Assembly (NCBI RefSeq): GCF_004803405.1
Contig: NZ_SSXI01000144.1
Span: forward strand, 1-64,000
DNA: 64,000 nucleotides
Origin: Nocardioides sp.
GTDB lineage: Bacteria > Actinomycetota > Actinomycetes > Propionibacteriales > Nocardioidaceae
Reading direction: 5' to 3'
In this document: positions 1 to 7,948 of the stretch, one piece after another
Layout of the letters: every line of letters begins with the position of its first letter
Numbering within the stretch: position 1 is the stretch's first letter
Translations under genes and position numbers: made by a program
The notes under the pieces: model-generated
The model's database searches: none
The model's input: the letters and a program-made list of their open reading frames with translations, nothing else
Told to the model about the DNA's origin: nothing

Positions 1-203
1 ACCGCGGCGCCGGCCGCGGCGACCAGCGCCGCGCCGACCTGCGCGCCCGCGTCCCCGGACGCGACGACCCGTACCTGCGGGCCCAGCTCAGCCACCGCCG
101 ACACGCACACATCGCGCAGGTCACCGACCGGGTCCTCCAGCGAGGCGTACTCGGGGAGCAGCGCCAGCACACCCGGGACCAGGACCACACGCGCGGCGTT
201 CAC
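1..203 (-). CDS. Hypothetical protein, partial (possibly class III extradiol dioxygenase-like)
   Basis: This is the first 67 codons of a minus-strand gene whose 3' part lies outside the window. The frame opens with a GTG at 203-201 that overlaps the TGA of the folP-like gene in a GTGA arrangement, so translation is probably coupled and the gene belongs to the gpgS-folP2 operon. The visible product begins MNAARVVLVPGVLALLPEYA and continues with an acidic stretch containing DPVGDLRD. That N-terminus resembles small actinobacterial proteins annotated as class III extradiol dioxygenase-like, but this is recollection, not a search, and no catalytic residue is visible. The assignment is weak; that the frame is coding is well supported by position and codon pattern. 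Confidence 0.55.
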   Translation of the reverse strand, partial: MNAARVVLVPGVLALLPEYASLEDPVGDLRDVCVSAVAELGPQVRVVASGDAGAQVGAALVAAAGAA

Positions 204-1060
204 TGCAACCCCCGGATCGCTCGCTGCGGCGGCCGTCGTCCCGCGATGGACCACGCCATGTCGACAGTCTGCCGGGTCTCGGGGACCTGGTGCACCCGGA
301 AGACGCGGGCGCCCGCGAGGGCACAGATCGCGGTCGCGGCGAGTGTTCCGGTCAGCCGCTCGCCGACGTCGAGGCCGAGCGTCTCGCCCACGAAGTCCTT
401 GTTGGACAGCGACACCAGGACCGGCCATCCCGTCGCGACCATCTCGCCGAGCCTGCGGGTGATCTCCAGGGAGTGGAAGGTGTTCTTGCCGAAGTCGTGC
501 GCCGGATCGATCACGACCGACTCGCGCGAGACGCCTGCTGCCATGGCGCGCTCGGCGTAGCCGACGGTGTCGGCGATCGCCGCGGCCACCACGTCGTCGT
601 ACTGGTTCCGGAACGGGCGCGTCCGGGGGGTCGCCCCGCCGGTGTGGGTGCAGACGATCGCGGCGCCGTACTGGGCGGCGACGTCGACGAGCTCCGGGTC
701 GGCGCCGCCCCAGGCGTCGTTGAGGACGTCGGCCCCCGCTTCGCAGACGGCGGCCCCGACCTCGGACCGCCAGGTGTCGACCGAGATGACCAGCTGCGGC
801 CACTCCTCGCGCACCCGCGCCACGAAGTCCACCACTCGCGCCTTCTCTTCCGCGGCGCCGATCTCCTCCCCGGGCGCTGCCTTGATTCCCCCGATGTCGA
901 CGATCTCCGCTCCGTGGGCGACGACCTCGGCGACGCGAGCGAAGGCATCGTCCTCGGCCCACGTCGCCCCGTTGTCGAAGAACGAGTCGGGCGTGCGGTT
1001 GACGATCGCCATCATCAACGTGACGTCGTCGTCGAAGGCGTGGCGTCCCAGGCGAAGCAT
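200..1060 (-). CDS. folP2: Dihydropteroate synthase homologue, FolP2 type
   Basis: The 286-residue product has the pterin-binding TIM-barrel fold of dihydropteroate synthase. MAIVNRTPDSFFD lies near residue 17, DIGG near residue 55, SVDTW near residue 94, LNDAWGG near residue 112 and DPAHDFGKN near residue 185. The second loop reads DIGGIKAAPG where FolP1 enzymes have DIGGESTRPG. That pattern and the position directly after gpgS match mycobacterial folP2 (Rv1207-Rv1208). FolP2 of Mycobacterium leprae is reported not to complement folate synthesis, so a true folate role is uncertain. The ATG at 1060 overlaps the gpgS stop by one base (TGATG), indicating coupled translation. Confidence 0.88.
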   Translation of the reverse strand: MLRLGRHAFDDDVTLMMAIVNRTPDSFFDNGATWAEDDAFARVAEVVAHGAEIVDIGGIKAAPGEEIGAAEEKARVVDFVARVREEWPQLVISVDTWRSEVGAAVCEAGADVLNDAWGGADPELVDVAAQYGAAIVCTHTGGATPRTRPFRNQYDDVVAAAIADTVGYAERAMAAGVSRESVVIDPAHDFGKNTFHSLEITRRLGEMVATGWPVLVSLSNKDFVGETLGLDVGERLTGTLAATAICALAGARVFRVHQVPETRQTVDMAWSIAGRRPPQRAIRGLQ

Positions 1061-1956
1061 CAGAGGAACCTCTCCGCGGGCTCCCGCTCGACCACCGGTA
1101 CGACGTGCCGCGTCGGGTCGAGCCCCTCACGGAACTGTCGCAGCACCACTGCTCCGTCCGTCGACGCGGTGTCCACGTCCACGCGGGCCAGCGCCGCCGC
1201 GAGGATCTGCGTCGCCATGGCGCCGAGGTCGAGCAGCGTCTGGTGCTGGTGCGCCCGGGTGCCGAGGTCGACCTGTGCCAGCGCGGGCTGACCGGCCCGG
1301 CGCACCGTCTCCACCAGCGCGGCCAGCTCCACGGCGTACCCGGTCGGCACCGTGAGCGAGGCGAACCACGACCGGCGCACCGCCCACTCCCCCGCCAGGG
1401 GCTGCACCAGGCCCGCGAGCTCCGGGAAGAGCAGGGCGATCAGCGGCCGCGCGACGAGCTCGGTGACCCGGCCGCCCTCGAGGGGGCCGCCGGCACCCGG
1501 CCGCGCGTAGAAGCCCTTCACCAGCTGGACCTCGGGCCGGGTCAGCAGGGGGCCCAGCAGGCCCGGCACGAAGTGCGTGTCCCAGTCGAGCAGGTCGGCA
1601 TCCATGAACACCACGAGGTCGCCCGAGGTGACGAACAGCGACTTCCACATCGCTTCGCCCTTACCCGGGTGGCTGCCGAGGTCGGGCCGGATCTCGGCCG
1701 AGCGGTGCACGCGGGCGCCCGCCTCGGTGGCGACGTCGAACGTCCCGTCGACGGAGTCGCTGTCGATCACGACGATCTCGTCCACCAGGTCGACGGTCTG
1801 CATCAGGGCCTGGCGGACTCGCGCCACGACGGCCCCGACGGTTCCCGCCTCGTTGCGCGCCGGCACGACCAGGCTGACGGTGGCGCCGGCGTGGCTCTTG
1901 GCGGCCAGCAGTGCGTCGAGGGCCCAGTCGTCCCAGTGGGCGGCGTGGATCCCCAT
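1060..1956 (-). CDS. gpgS: Glucosyl-3-phosphoglycerate synthase
   Basis: This is a GT81 retaining glucosyltransferase that joins glucose from an NDP-glucose donor to 3-phosphoglycerate, the first step toward glucosylglycerate and, in mycobacteria, methylglucose lipopolysaccharides. Visible motifs are LVVPARNEAGTVG (nucleotide binding), ELxxxDS-like EIVVIDSDSVD, PGKGEAMWKSL, the metal site VVFMDADLLDWD, and GGRVTELVARPL followed by LVQPLAGEWA; all have counterparts in Mycobacterium tuberculosis Rv1208. The 298-residue length is close to the family's roughly 320. The reading frame stays open upstream, but the ATG at 1956 gives the normal N-terminus and sits seven bases behind a TAGGTT box. It heads an operon with folP2. 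Confidence 0.93.
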   Translation of the reverse strand: MGIHAAHWDDWALDALLAAKSHAGATVSLVVPARNEAGTVGAVVARVRQALMQTVDLVDEIVVIDSDSVDGTFDVATEAGARVHRSAEIRPDLGSHPGKGEAMWKSLFVTSGDLVVFMDADLLDWDTHFVPGLLGPLLTRPEVQLVKGFYARPGAGGPLEGGRVTELVARPLIALLFPELAGLVQPLAGEWAVRRSWFASLTVPTGYAVELAALVETVRRAGQPALAQVDLGTRAHQHQTLLDLGAMATQILAAALARVDVDTASTDGAVVLRQFREGLDPTRHVVPVVEREPAERFL

Positions 1957-1963
1957 GGCGGCA

Positions 1964-1969
1964 AACCTA
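1964..1969 (-). promoter_or_regulatory. -10 box of gpgS, leaderless
   Basis: The minus strand reads TAGGTT and then seven bases to the gpgS ATG, which would place the transcription start on the start codon. No clear -35 hexamer is seen. This supports the start at 1956 and a leaderless mRNA. Confidence 0.5.
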
Positions 1970-2095
1970 CCGGGCCACCGCCCGCGCTTTTCAGGGCAAA
2001 GCGCCCACGCCGCCCAGCGAGCTGGGCTACCGTCGCTCGAGGTTCGGGCCTCCGGGTGCGTTCCCACCTGCCGCTGACCCCTCAGGAGATCCGAC

Positions 2096-2227
2096 ATGGG
2101 CATGCGTCGATGGCGCCGCAAGGTGCGTTGTCTGCTCAAGTACGGGCCCAGCGGCTGTCCGCACATCGAGCGGCACTCGCGACGCAGGCGCAGGCCTCGG
2201 CCCGGCAACGTCGAGCGAGCGGTCTAG
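2096..2227 (+). CDS. Small basic protein, 43 aa, hypothetical
   Basis: The frame begins at an ATG seven bases behind an AGGAG ribosome-binding site (2084-2088) and ends at TAG. It encodes a very arginine-rich 43-residue peptide starting MGMRRWRRKVRCLLKYG, with two further clusters of basic residues (RHSRRRRRPRP) and two cysteines flanking the KYGPSG segment. I recognise no family. It lies alone between divergent gpgS and a leaderless NTF2-like gene. The good Shine-Dalgarno site is the main support. Against it, arginine-rich frames arise easily in GC-rich DNA, and no conservation can be tested here. Confidence 0.35.
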   Translation: MGMRRWRRKVRCLLKYGPSGCPHIERHSRRRRRPRPGNVERAV

Positions 2228-2284
2228 TTGTTGCGGGTCGTTGGGTCGACAAGCCTGCCCGAGCGAAGATACATGCGGATCGCA

Positions 2285-2290
2285 TATAGT
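2285..2290 (+). promoter_or_regulatory. -10 box of the NTF2-like gene, leaderless
   Basis: TATAGT lies seven bases before the ATG at 2298. No Shine-Dalgarno sequence precedes that ATG, so the transcript of the NTF2-like/MarR pair is probably leaderless. Confidence 0.5.
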
Positions 2291-2297
2291 TCCGGGC

Positions 2298-2678
2298 ATG
2301 AGCTCGAGCCTTGAAGCAGCAATCGACGCGTGGCACGCGAGCGTCAACGACGGCGACCTCCAGCGCTCGGCGAAAGCGGTTGGTGACCCCGTTGTCGTCC
2401 TGGGCCCGAAGGGCGCGGGGCCGATCACGCCTGCTCAGTTCGCGCAGTGGGTGCAGCGTTCAGGGATCAAGCTGATCCCTCGGTCGTGGCACCCGGTCAG
2501 TGAGCGGCTGATGGTGGTCGAGGAGGACGCCACCTGGCCCGAGAGCTCGGAGCCTACGCGGGTGGCGACGGTCTTCCGTGCCTCTGACGGGAAGGTCACG
2601 GCTGCGCTGCGGCTGCCAGACCTCACGTCCGCCCTCGAGCTGGCCTACATCTGTCGCGAGATGGCGGCATCCGAGTGA
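2298..2678 (+). CDS. NTF2/SnoaL-like small protein
   Basis: This 126-residue protein begins SSSLEAAIDAWHASVNDGDL, the usual opening of SnoaL/NTF2-like cone-shaped domains, where a first helix carries W and N/D residues lining the pocket. It continues with alternating strand segments (VVVLGPKG, RLMVVEED, RVATVFRASDGKV) and ends in an ALELAY helix. No catalytic residues can be named. The ATG follows a TATAGT box at leaderless spacing; the longer upstream frame has no support. The TGA overlaps the GTG of the downstream MarR gene (GTGA), so the two are co-translated. A ligand-binding or stress role together with the regulator is possible but unproven. Confidence 0.7.
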   Translation: MSSSLEAAIDAWHASVNDGDLQRSAKAVGDPVVVLGPKGAGPITPAQFAQWVQRSGIKLIPRSWHPVSERLMVVEEDATWPESSEPTRVATVFRASDGKVTAALRLPDLTSALELAYICREMAASE

Positions 2679-3112
2679 CGAGCCGGGGCCCTGGTCAGGT
2701 CCTGTTCCACTTCGTCCGGCATTGGGCGCGCCGGCCCGTGACGGCAGACGCCGGAGGTGACCAGGGCCGACTCGTGCTGGTTTGCGAGGCGGTCCACGCA
2801 GTCAGCCAGCGCGGGACCTCTGCAACGGTCAACGCCATCGCGCACGAGATCGGTATCGACCAGAGTGGCGCGTCACGGTTGATCACGAGCGCCACAGCGG
2901 CCGGCTACCTGGTCATGGCAGCATCCGCGACCGATGGTCGACGTCGCGAAGCATCGCTCACCGCCGCGGGCCGGTCCATGCTGGACCAGGCTCATCGTTG
3001 GCAGGAAGAGATCTTCGTTCAGCTGACCGCAGGCTGGAGCGACAAGAAGCGCCGCGACTTCCAGCAGGCGATCACCGACCTGATGGACCGCTCCTACGTG
3101 ATGGACGCTTGA
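2675..3112 (+). CDS. MarR-family winged-helix transcriptional regulator
   Basis: The 145-residue product has the layout of MarR dimeric regulators. An N-terminal helical segment is followed by a helix-turn-helix around residues 45-75 (TVNAIAHEIGIDQSGASRLI). A wing follows with the typical DGRRREASLTAAGRSML pattern at residues 86-102, then a C-terminal dimerisation helix. It starts at a GTG overlapping the stop of the NTF2-like gene, forming a two-gene operon. MarR proteins usually repress their own operon and respond to small ligands; that here is inference. No other regulated target is evident. Confidence 0.85.
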   Translation: MTSRGPGQVLFHFVRHWARRPVTADAGGDQGRLVLVCEAVHAVSQRGTSATVNAIAHEIGIDQSGASRLITSATAAGYLVMAASATDGRRREASLTAAGRSMLDQAHRWQEEIFVQLTAGWSDKKRRDFQQAITDLMDRSYVMDA

Positions 3113-3224
3113 GGCACGCGAACGCTCCACTGCGCATCGCAGGACGCCGCGGGCTGCTCGAGCGCTGCAGACTGCCGGCATCTCGACTGCGGGGCGTCGT
3201 CTTCAACGTCCAGCCCGCTTATCC

Positions 3225-4373
3225 CTAGTCACCGGCCGCGGGCGTCTCGCCCTCCGTCGGCGTCCGGTCGTCCCAGCGCAGCAGCGCGGCAACGCCCGAC
3301 GAGAGCGTGAGCTCGCGGGGCAAGGGCATCTCGTGCGGCACGACGGACACCTCGGCGTCGGTCAGCGCAGCCGCGGCGAGGAGCACCTGATCGGCGGGCA
3401 GCTCGCCTGCGTCTGTCGCAGAGGCCGGCAGCGCGAGACCCGGATGGTCCGCAGCCGACACCCCGACCGCACGTGCGTCGGGCAGGTCGAGCACCACCTG
3501 CTCGACCGCGCCGTTGACCATGGCGTCCGCCACCGCGTCCGGCCCGGTCACCACGCCCTCGGCGACGGCGAGCCCGCGGGCCAGGCGCTGTGCGATCAGG
3601 TCGACCGAGTGCGCCTCCAGGTCCGCGAGTGCCCGGTGGATCTCGGCCCACAGCGCCTCGTCGGACCCGCCCGCGGCGCGGCCGCCTCCGGCGTCGGTCT
3701 GCACGATCGTCACGTCGTCCCGTTCACCGAGCATCTGTGCCATGTCGGCCCGAGCCCGGACGTCACCGGAGATGACGACCAGCCGTACCCCGCGGCCGAC
3801 CAGCAGGTGCTCGATGGCGGCGACCGCGAGCTGGGCGTTCTCGTGCCACTGGTTCTCGGAGCGCTGCTGGAACTTCTTCTGCGCCCAGTCGCCGTCGGGC
3901 ACCTTCTGGAGGTGCAGGTCCGACCCCTCGACGGACTGGCTCTCCGCCCTCGCCGAGTTGCCGGCGACGTACAGCTCCAGGTCGGCGCCGAGCCGGTCGG
4001 CGCGGACGAGCAGGAAGGGGAACTGCCCGTCCGCCATGCTCACCCAGCCGGCGAGGTCGGGCAGCGGGCCCACGCCGACGGACTCGGGCCAGGTCGTGGT
4101 GCCGGAACGCACGTCGTCGAAGAGCACCTCATCCGAGGTCGCGACGATGGTCCGGCGCGCCGGTCCCGCGACGTGGGTCGGGGCACGCAGCCGCTCCTCC
4201 AGCTCGCCGAGCAGGTCGGCGGAGACGTCGGCCCGCTCCAGGTCGTGTCGTGTGGTGGTCCAGCGGGCGTCCAGCTGTTGTCGCGCGTCCTCGGTGTCGC
4301 GGCTGACGTCGAGGTGCAGTGAGACGAAGGGGCCGCTGTGCTCGTAGATCGGTCGGACGGTGTCGAGCCTCAT
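3225..4373 (-). CDS. baeRF family (Rv2629/Vms1-like) eRF1-domain protein
   Basis: This 382-residue soluble protein resembles mycobacterial Rv2629 and the bacterial release-factor-like baeRF families. The N-terminus has YEHSGPFVSLHLDVSRDTEDA. The middle has strand-rich segments (FPFLLVRADRLGADLELYV) and a basic patch KKFQQRSENQWHENAQ. A C-terminal Rossmann-like part includes VRLVVISGDVRAR and an acidic tail. In eRF1 relatives the central domain hydrolyses or releases peptidyl-tRNA, but a GGQ motif is not seen here, so activity is unknown. It lies 18 bases behind the amidase gene and probably ends the galE-amidase operon. The family call rests on resemblance, not alignment. Confidence 0.72.
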   Translation of the reverse strand: MRLDTVRPIYEHSGPFVSLHLDVSRDTEDARQQLDARWTTTRHDLERADVSADLLGELEERLRAPTHVAGPARRTIVATSDEVLFDDVRSGTTTWPESVGVGPLPDLAGWVSMADGQFPFLLVRADRLGADLELYVAGNSARAESQSVEGSDLHLQKVPDGDWAQKKFQQRSENQWHENAQLAVAAIEHLLVGRGVRLVVISGDVRARADMAQMLGERDDVTIVQTDAGGGRAAGGSDEALWAEIHRALADLEAHSVDLIAQRLARGLAVAEGVVTGPDAVADAMVNGAVEQVVLDLPDARAVGVSAADHPGLALPASATDAGELPADQVLLAAAALTDAEVSVVPHEMPLPRELTLSSGVAALLRWDDRTPTEGETPAAGD

Positions 4374-4391
4374 GAGATTGCCGTACCCCCA

Positions 4392-5219
4392 TCAGCCCGC
4401 GAGATACGCCCGCACGCCCCGCACGAGCGCCCGCGCGTACCGGTCGCGCCCGGCGGCGCTGCTCATCACCGCCGCCTCGGCCGCGTTGCGCATGTTCCCG
4501 AGCTCGACAAGCACCACCGGCACGTCCGACAGGTTCAGGGTGCCGAGATCGGTCCGGACGTCCAGCCCCCTCGTGCCCCGGTACGACGACGGCTGGAACC
4601 TCGCCCGGACCAGGGCGTCCCGGACGGCGAGCGCCAGCACGCGAGAGGCGCCCGCGATGTCGTCGGTGTAGCCGGGCAGCCGGCCGGGACGGATCACGTG
4701 GAAGCCGTGGGCGCCGGCGTCGTGGAGCCCGTCGGCGTGCAGGCTCAGCTTCACGTCGGCGGTGGGGCCCGGCCGGTCGGGATTGCCGGCGCGACCGCGC
4801 TCATCGACGCACGGTCCCCAGTGCGCGTCGCTGTTGGTCGACCGGGTCAGCACGACCCGCGCGCCGAGCCGGCGCAGCTGCCGCCGTACCTCCCGAGCCA
4901 GCTGCCACACGAAGGTGGCTTCGGGGTATCCCCGGTTCGTGGCCGTGCCCGTGGTGTTGCACTCCTTCTCGAACCCGCCTGCGTCCACCGGCTCGTCGAT
5001 CTCCCGTGGGAAGCGGGCGTTGCCGAGCTGGTGACCGGGGTCGAGCACGATCACCTTGCCGGCCAGCGGACCACCGGCGACGGACGCCGACGCCGACGCT
5101 GTCGGCGACCCGATCGGCTTCGCCGTCGAGGGCTTCTCGGGGCTCTGGTCGTCGCCGGCCGAGCACCCACCCACCAGAGCGGCCGCGACCAGGACGGCGA
5201 CCAGGCGGATCGAGCTCAC
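4392..5219 (-). CDS. N-acetylmuramoyl-L-alanine amidase, lipoprotein (Amidase_3)
   Basis: This zinc amidase cleaves the amide between muramic acid and the stem peptide of peptidoglycan. The product (275 aa) begins with a lipoprotein signal: SSIRLVAVLVAAALVGG followed by the lipobox Cys. A Ser/Thr/Pro/Ala linker follows, then the Amidase_3 domain. Zinc and catalytic residues are visible in VLDPGHQ, GYPEATF, SLHADG and VVLVELGNMRN. The GTG start at 5219 overlaps the galE TGA (GTGA), so I prefer it to the upstream in-frame ATG inside galE; it also places the signal peptide at the N-terminus. It should act outside the cytoplasmic membrane in cell-wall remodelling. Confidence 0.9.
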   Translation of the reverse strand: MSSIRLVAVLVAAALVGGCSAGDDQSPEKPSTAKPIGSPTASASASVAGGPLAGKVIVLDPGHQLGNARFPREIDEPVDAGGFEKECNTTGTATNRGYPEATFVWQLAREVRRQLRRLGARVVLTRSTNSDAHWGPCVDERGRAGNPDRPGPTADVKLSLHADGLHDAGAHGFHVIRPGRLPGYTDDIAGASRVLALAVRDALVRARFQPSSYRGTRGLDVRTDLGTLNLSDVPVVLVELGNMRNAAEAAVMSSAAGRDRYARALVRGVRAYLAG

Positions 5220-6220
5220 TCGTACCCCAGGACGGCCTTCCGCTTCTCCCCCCACGCCAGTGCGGAGGCGATCGCATCGTCGAGCGACAGCTCCGCCTGC
5301 CAGCCGAGCAGCTCCGCAGCCTTGTCGGCGTTGGCGAACGCGCCCGCCGCGTCACCGGGCCGCGGCGGCGCCTCGGTCACGGGGATCGGCCTGCCGACGA
5401 CCCGTTCGACGGCCGCAAGCAGCTCACGCACAGTGACACCGTCACCACCGCCGAGGTTGATGTAGGTGTAGGTCGCTCCGACCTTGCCCAGGACGGCGTC
5501 GAACTCCTCGACCGCCCGGACGTGGGCCTTCGCGAGGTCCCAGGCGTGGATGTAGTCCCGGATGCCCGTGCCGTCCCGGGTCGGGTGGTCGATCCCGGTG
5601 ATCGTGAACGAGTCGCGGAACCCGAGAGCGGTCTGCGCCATCAGCGGCACGACGTGGGTGGCGTCCCTGAGGTGGTAGCCGGTCTCGAGGTCCGGGTCGG
5701 ACCCGATCGGGTTGAAGTAGCGCAGGATGATCGCGCGCAGGTCGGTCGCGCCGCTCATGTCCTCGAGGACCTGCTCGATCATCCGCTTCGTCCGGGCGTA
5801 CGGCGAGTTCGGGTCGACCGGGTCGTCCTCGCGCACCTCGAAGTCCGACTTGAGCGCGTAGAGGGAGGCGGTCGAGGAGAACAGGATCCGCGGCCGCCCG
5901 AGCGCGGTGAGCTCGTCGAACATCTCCAGCGACTTGGCCACGTTGTCGCGGTAGTACTCGTAAGGCTTCTCGACGGACTCCGGTACGACGATCCGCGCGG
6001 CCATGTGGATGGTCGCCTCGATGTCGGGGTGCTCGGCGACCACGCGCCGCAGGAGCGCTCGGTCGGCGATGTCGCCCTCGTAGAAGATCCGGTCGCCGAC
6101 GTACTGCCGGGGGCCACTGATCAGCGAGTCGAGGACCACGGGGGTGTGGCCCGCCTGCTCGAGCGCCTTCGACGTGATCGAGCCGAGGTAGCCGGCGCCG
6201 CCGGTGACGAGAACCTTCAT
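5216..6220 (-). CDS. galE: UDP-glucose 4-epimerase
   Basis: This extended short-chain dehydrogenase interconverts UDP-glucose and UDP-galactose with bound NAD. The product is 334 aa. The NAD motif TGGAGYLG is at residues 7-14, the catalytic region FSSTASLYA near residue 115, and YARTK (Tyr/Lys pair) near residue 142. RYFNPIGSD and RDYIHAWDLAKAH follow, as in GalE. The upstream side carries a TAGGGT box seven bases before the ATG, suggesting a leaderless transcript covering galE, the amidase and the baeRF gene. It supplies UDP-galactose for the polysaccharide glycosyltransferases nearby and is divergent from the chain-initiating transferase gene. Confidence 0.94.
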   Translation of the reverse strand: MKVLVTGGAGYLGSITSKALEQAGHTPVVLDSLISGPRQYVGDRIFYEGDIADRALLRRVVAEHPDIEATIHMAARIVVPESVEKPYEYYRDNVAKSLEMFDELTALGRPRILFSSTASLYALKSDFEVREDDPVDPNSPYARTKRMIEQVLEDMSGATDLRAIILRYFNPIGSDPDLETGYHLRDATHVVPLMAQTALGFRDSFTITGIDHPTRDGTGIRDYIHAWDLAKAHVRAVEEFDAVLGKVGATYTYINLGGGDGVTVRELLAAVERVVGRPIPVTEAPPRPGDAAGAFANADKAAELLGWQAELSLDDAIASALAWGEKRKAVLGYE

Positions 6221-6227
6221 GTCAGCG

Positions 6228-6233
6228 ACCCTA
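6228..6233 (-). promoter_or_regulatory. -10 box of galE, leaderless
   Basis: On the minus strand TAGGGT is followed by seven bases and the galE ATG. Spacing fits transcription starting at the A of the start codon. Confidence 0.5.
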
Positions 6234-6274
6234 CCGACGCACGGCGAGATCGGCGGGGAGCGCGGACCCAGAAT

Positions 6275-6304
6275 GGCCTTTCGGTCATGATTTCCGAAAC
6301 GGCC
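6275..6304. promoter_or_regulatory. Imperfect inverted repeat between galE and the sugar-transferase gene
   Basis: GGCCTTTCGG at 6275-6284 pairs with CCGAAACGGCC at 6294-6304, with one bulged C and a nine-base spacer. It sits in the 258-bp divergent region between galE and the initiating transferase. It could be an operator or an RNA hairpin; nothing else in the region decides between these. Confidence 0.35.
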
Positions 6305-6478
6305 ACGCGCGTCGGCAACCCCACCTACGGTACGTCGTGGACGTTAGGTCAGGTTCCCGGGTCTAAGTGACGTGGGGACTCGGCACCGCCGGGCTCTCAT
6401 CGTGGGGGATGGACCGGGGGTCTGCGGGAGCCAAACGGGAACTCGGGCAACGTCCTGCACTTCTTGGGACTACACAAA

Positions 6479-7933
6479 ATGACCGTTTTGGAACGTACCC
6501 GGCTGATCGCCGGGTCCGAGCCCAGCCGCACCCTGCGTTACCTACCGGGCAGCGTTCTCGCGGTAGACGTGGTAGCGCTCGCTGTCACCGCTCTGCTCGC
6601 CACTCTTGGTCGCGAGCGACTGACGATCTTCTCACGTGCGTGGGGAGCGCACGAGGAGCTGGGTGTAGTCGCCACCATCGCGATCGTTGCTTGGATCGGC
6701 ATCATCGCCGTCGCCGGCGGCTACCGACGTGACCTGTTCGGCTCCGGCAGCGACGAGTTCAAGCGCGTCGTCAACGCCAGCCTCGTCACCGCCGGCGTAC
6801 TGGGCGTCGGCTGCTACCTCGCGAAATACGACTTCTCCCGCGGCTTCTTCCTCTTAGCGTTCGCCATCGGGCCGCTACTGCTCCTGCTCGGCCGGTTCAG
6901 CGCACGCAAAGCTCTTCACGCGCTGCGCCGTCGCGGGTTCCTGCAGGCGCGCGTGCTGGTCGCCGGGTCCGCCCGGCGTGTCGACGAGGTCACTCAGGTG
7001 CTTCGGCGCGAGAAGTGGCTCGGCTACTCAGTTCTCGGCGCCGTGACGCCCGCCGTCGAGCCGCTCGAGGAGACCGCCACAGGAGTGCCGGTCCTCGGAG
7101 ACAAGGAGAACGTCGTCGAGATCGGGCGCGCGCACGGAGCCGACATCATCTTCTTCGCCGGTGGCACCAGCACCTCGGCCGCGGAGATGAACCAACACCT
7201 GTGGGCGCTGGAAGGGCACGGGATCGACGTGGTGGTGGCACCCAGCCTGCAGGAGGTCTCCCAGCAACGACTGTCCTTGCGGCCCATCGGCGGCCTTCCG
7301 CTGATCCACGTCGACCAGCCGACCTGGGTGAGCGCCGGGCGTATCGGCAAGCGCATCTTCGACGTGGTCGGCTCGTTCCTGCTGATCCTGGCCCTGTCAC
7401 CGATCCTGCTGGTCGCGGCGACCCAGATCTTCCTCCACGACCGCGGACCACTGCTCTTCAAGCACTACCGCATCGGCCGCAACGGCAAACGCTTCGGGTG
7501 CCTGAAGTTCCGCACGATGGTGGTCAACGCCGAGGCGATGGTCAAGGACCTCCAGGTCGAGACCGGTCAGCAAGCCCTTCTGTTCAAGTTGAAGAACGAC
7601 CCCCGCGTCACGAAGCCGGGCCACTGGCTGCGCCGATTCTCCGTGGACGAGCTCCCGCAGCTCCTCAACGTGCTTCGCGGCGACATGAGCCTGGTCGGCC
7701 CGCGTCCCCAGGTCCAGGGCGAGGTGGATCTGTATCAGGGTGCGATGGAGCGACGCCTGCTCGTTCGGCCCGGCATGACCGGATTGTGGCAGGTCTCGGG
7801 CCGGAACGACCTGACGCCCGAGGAGGCCATGCGGCTAGACGTGTACTACGTGGACAACTGGTCGATGATGCAGGACATCTCGATCCTGCTTCGCACCTTC
7901 ACAGCGGTCACGAGTTCCCGCGGGGCCTACTGA
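6479..7933 (+). CDS. Polyprenyl-phosphate sugar-1-phosphate transferase (WbaP/WcaJ-like)
   Basis: The enzyme transfers a sugar 1-phosphate from a nucleotide sugar to undecaprenyl phosphate and starts polysaccharide repeat units. The product is 484 aa. The N-terminal third has four to five membrane helices ([39 protein letters not shown]). A CoA-binding-like Rossmann middle follows ([13 protein letters not shown]). The C-terminal catalytic domain begins [18 protein letters not shown] with a membrane re-entrant segment, then [39 protein letters not shown] and [15 protein letters not shown]. The ATG at 6479 gives the usual N-terminus; a TTG fifteen bases upstream is the alternative. It is the first of two such initiators in this window. 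Confidence 0.92.
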   Translation: MTVLERTRLIAGSEPSRTLRYLPGSVLAVDVVALAVTALLATLGRERLTIFSRAWGAHEELGVVATIAIVAWIGIIAVAGGYRRDLFGSGSDEFKRVVNASLVTAGVLGVGCYLAKYDFSRGFFLLAFAIGPLLLLLGRFSARKALHALRRRGFLQARVLVAGSARRVDEVTQVLRREKWLGYSVLGAVTPAVEPLEETATGVPVLGDKENVVEIGRAHGADIIFFAGGTSTSAAEMNQHLWALEGHGIDVVVAPSLQEVSQQRLSLRPIGGLPLIHVDQPTWVSAGRIGKRIFDVVGSFLLILALSPILLVAATQIFLHDRGPLLFKHYRIGRNGKRFGCLKFRTMVVNAEAMVKDLQVETGQQALLFKLKNDPRVTKPGHWLRRFSVDELPQLLNVLRGDMSLVGPRPQVQGEVDLYQGAMERRLLVRPGMTGLWQVSGRNDLTPEEAMRLDVYYVDNWSMMQDISILLRTFTAVTSSRGAY

Positions 7934-7948
7934 CCGAGCGGTGGGTCA

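Noticed and set aside
290-1291. Long plus-strand frame opposite folP2
   Set aside because: Its product is Arg/Gly/Val/Asp-rich in the manner of antisense frames in GC-rich genes, and folP2 on the other strand is clearly real.
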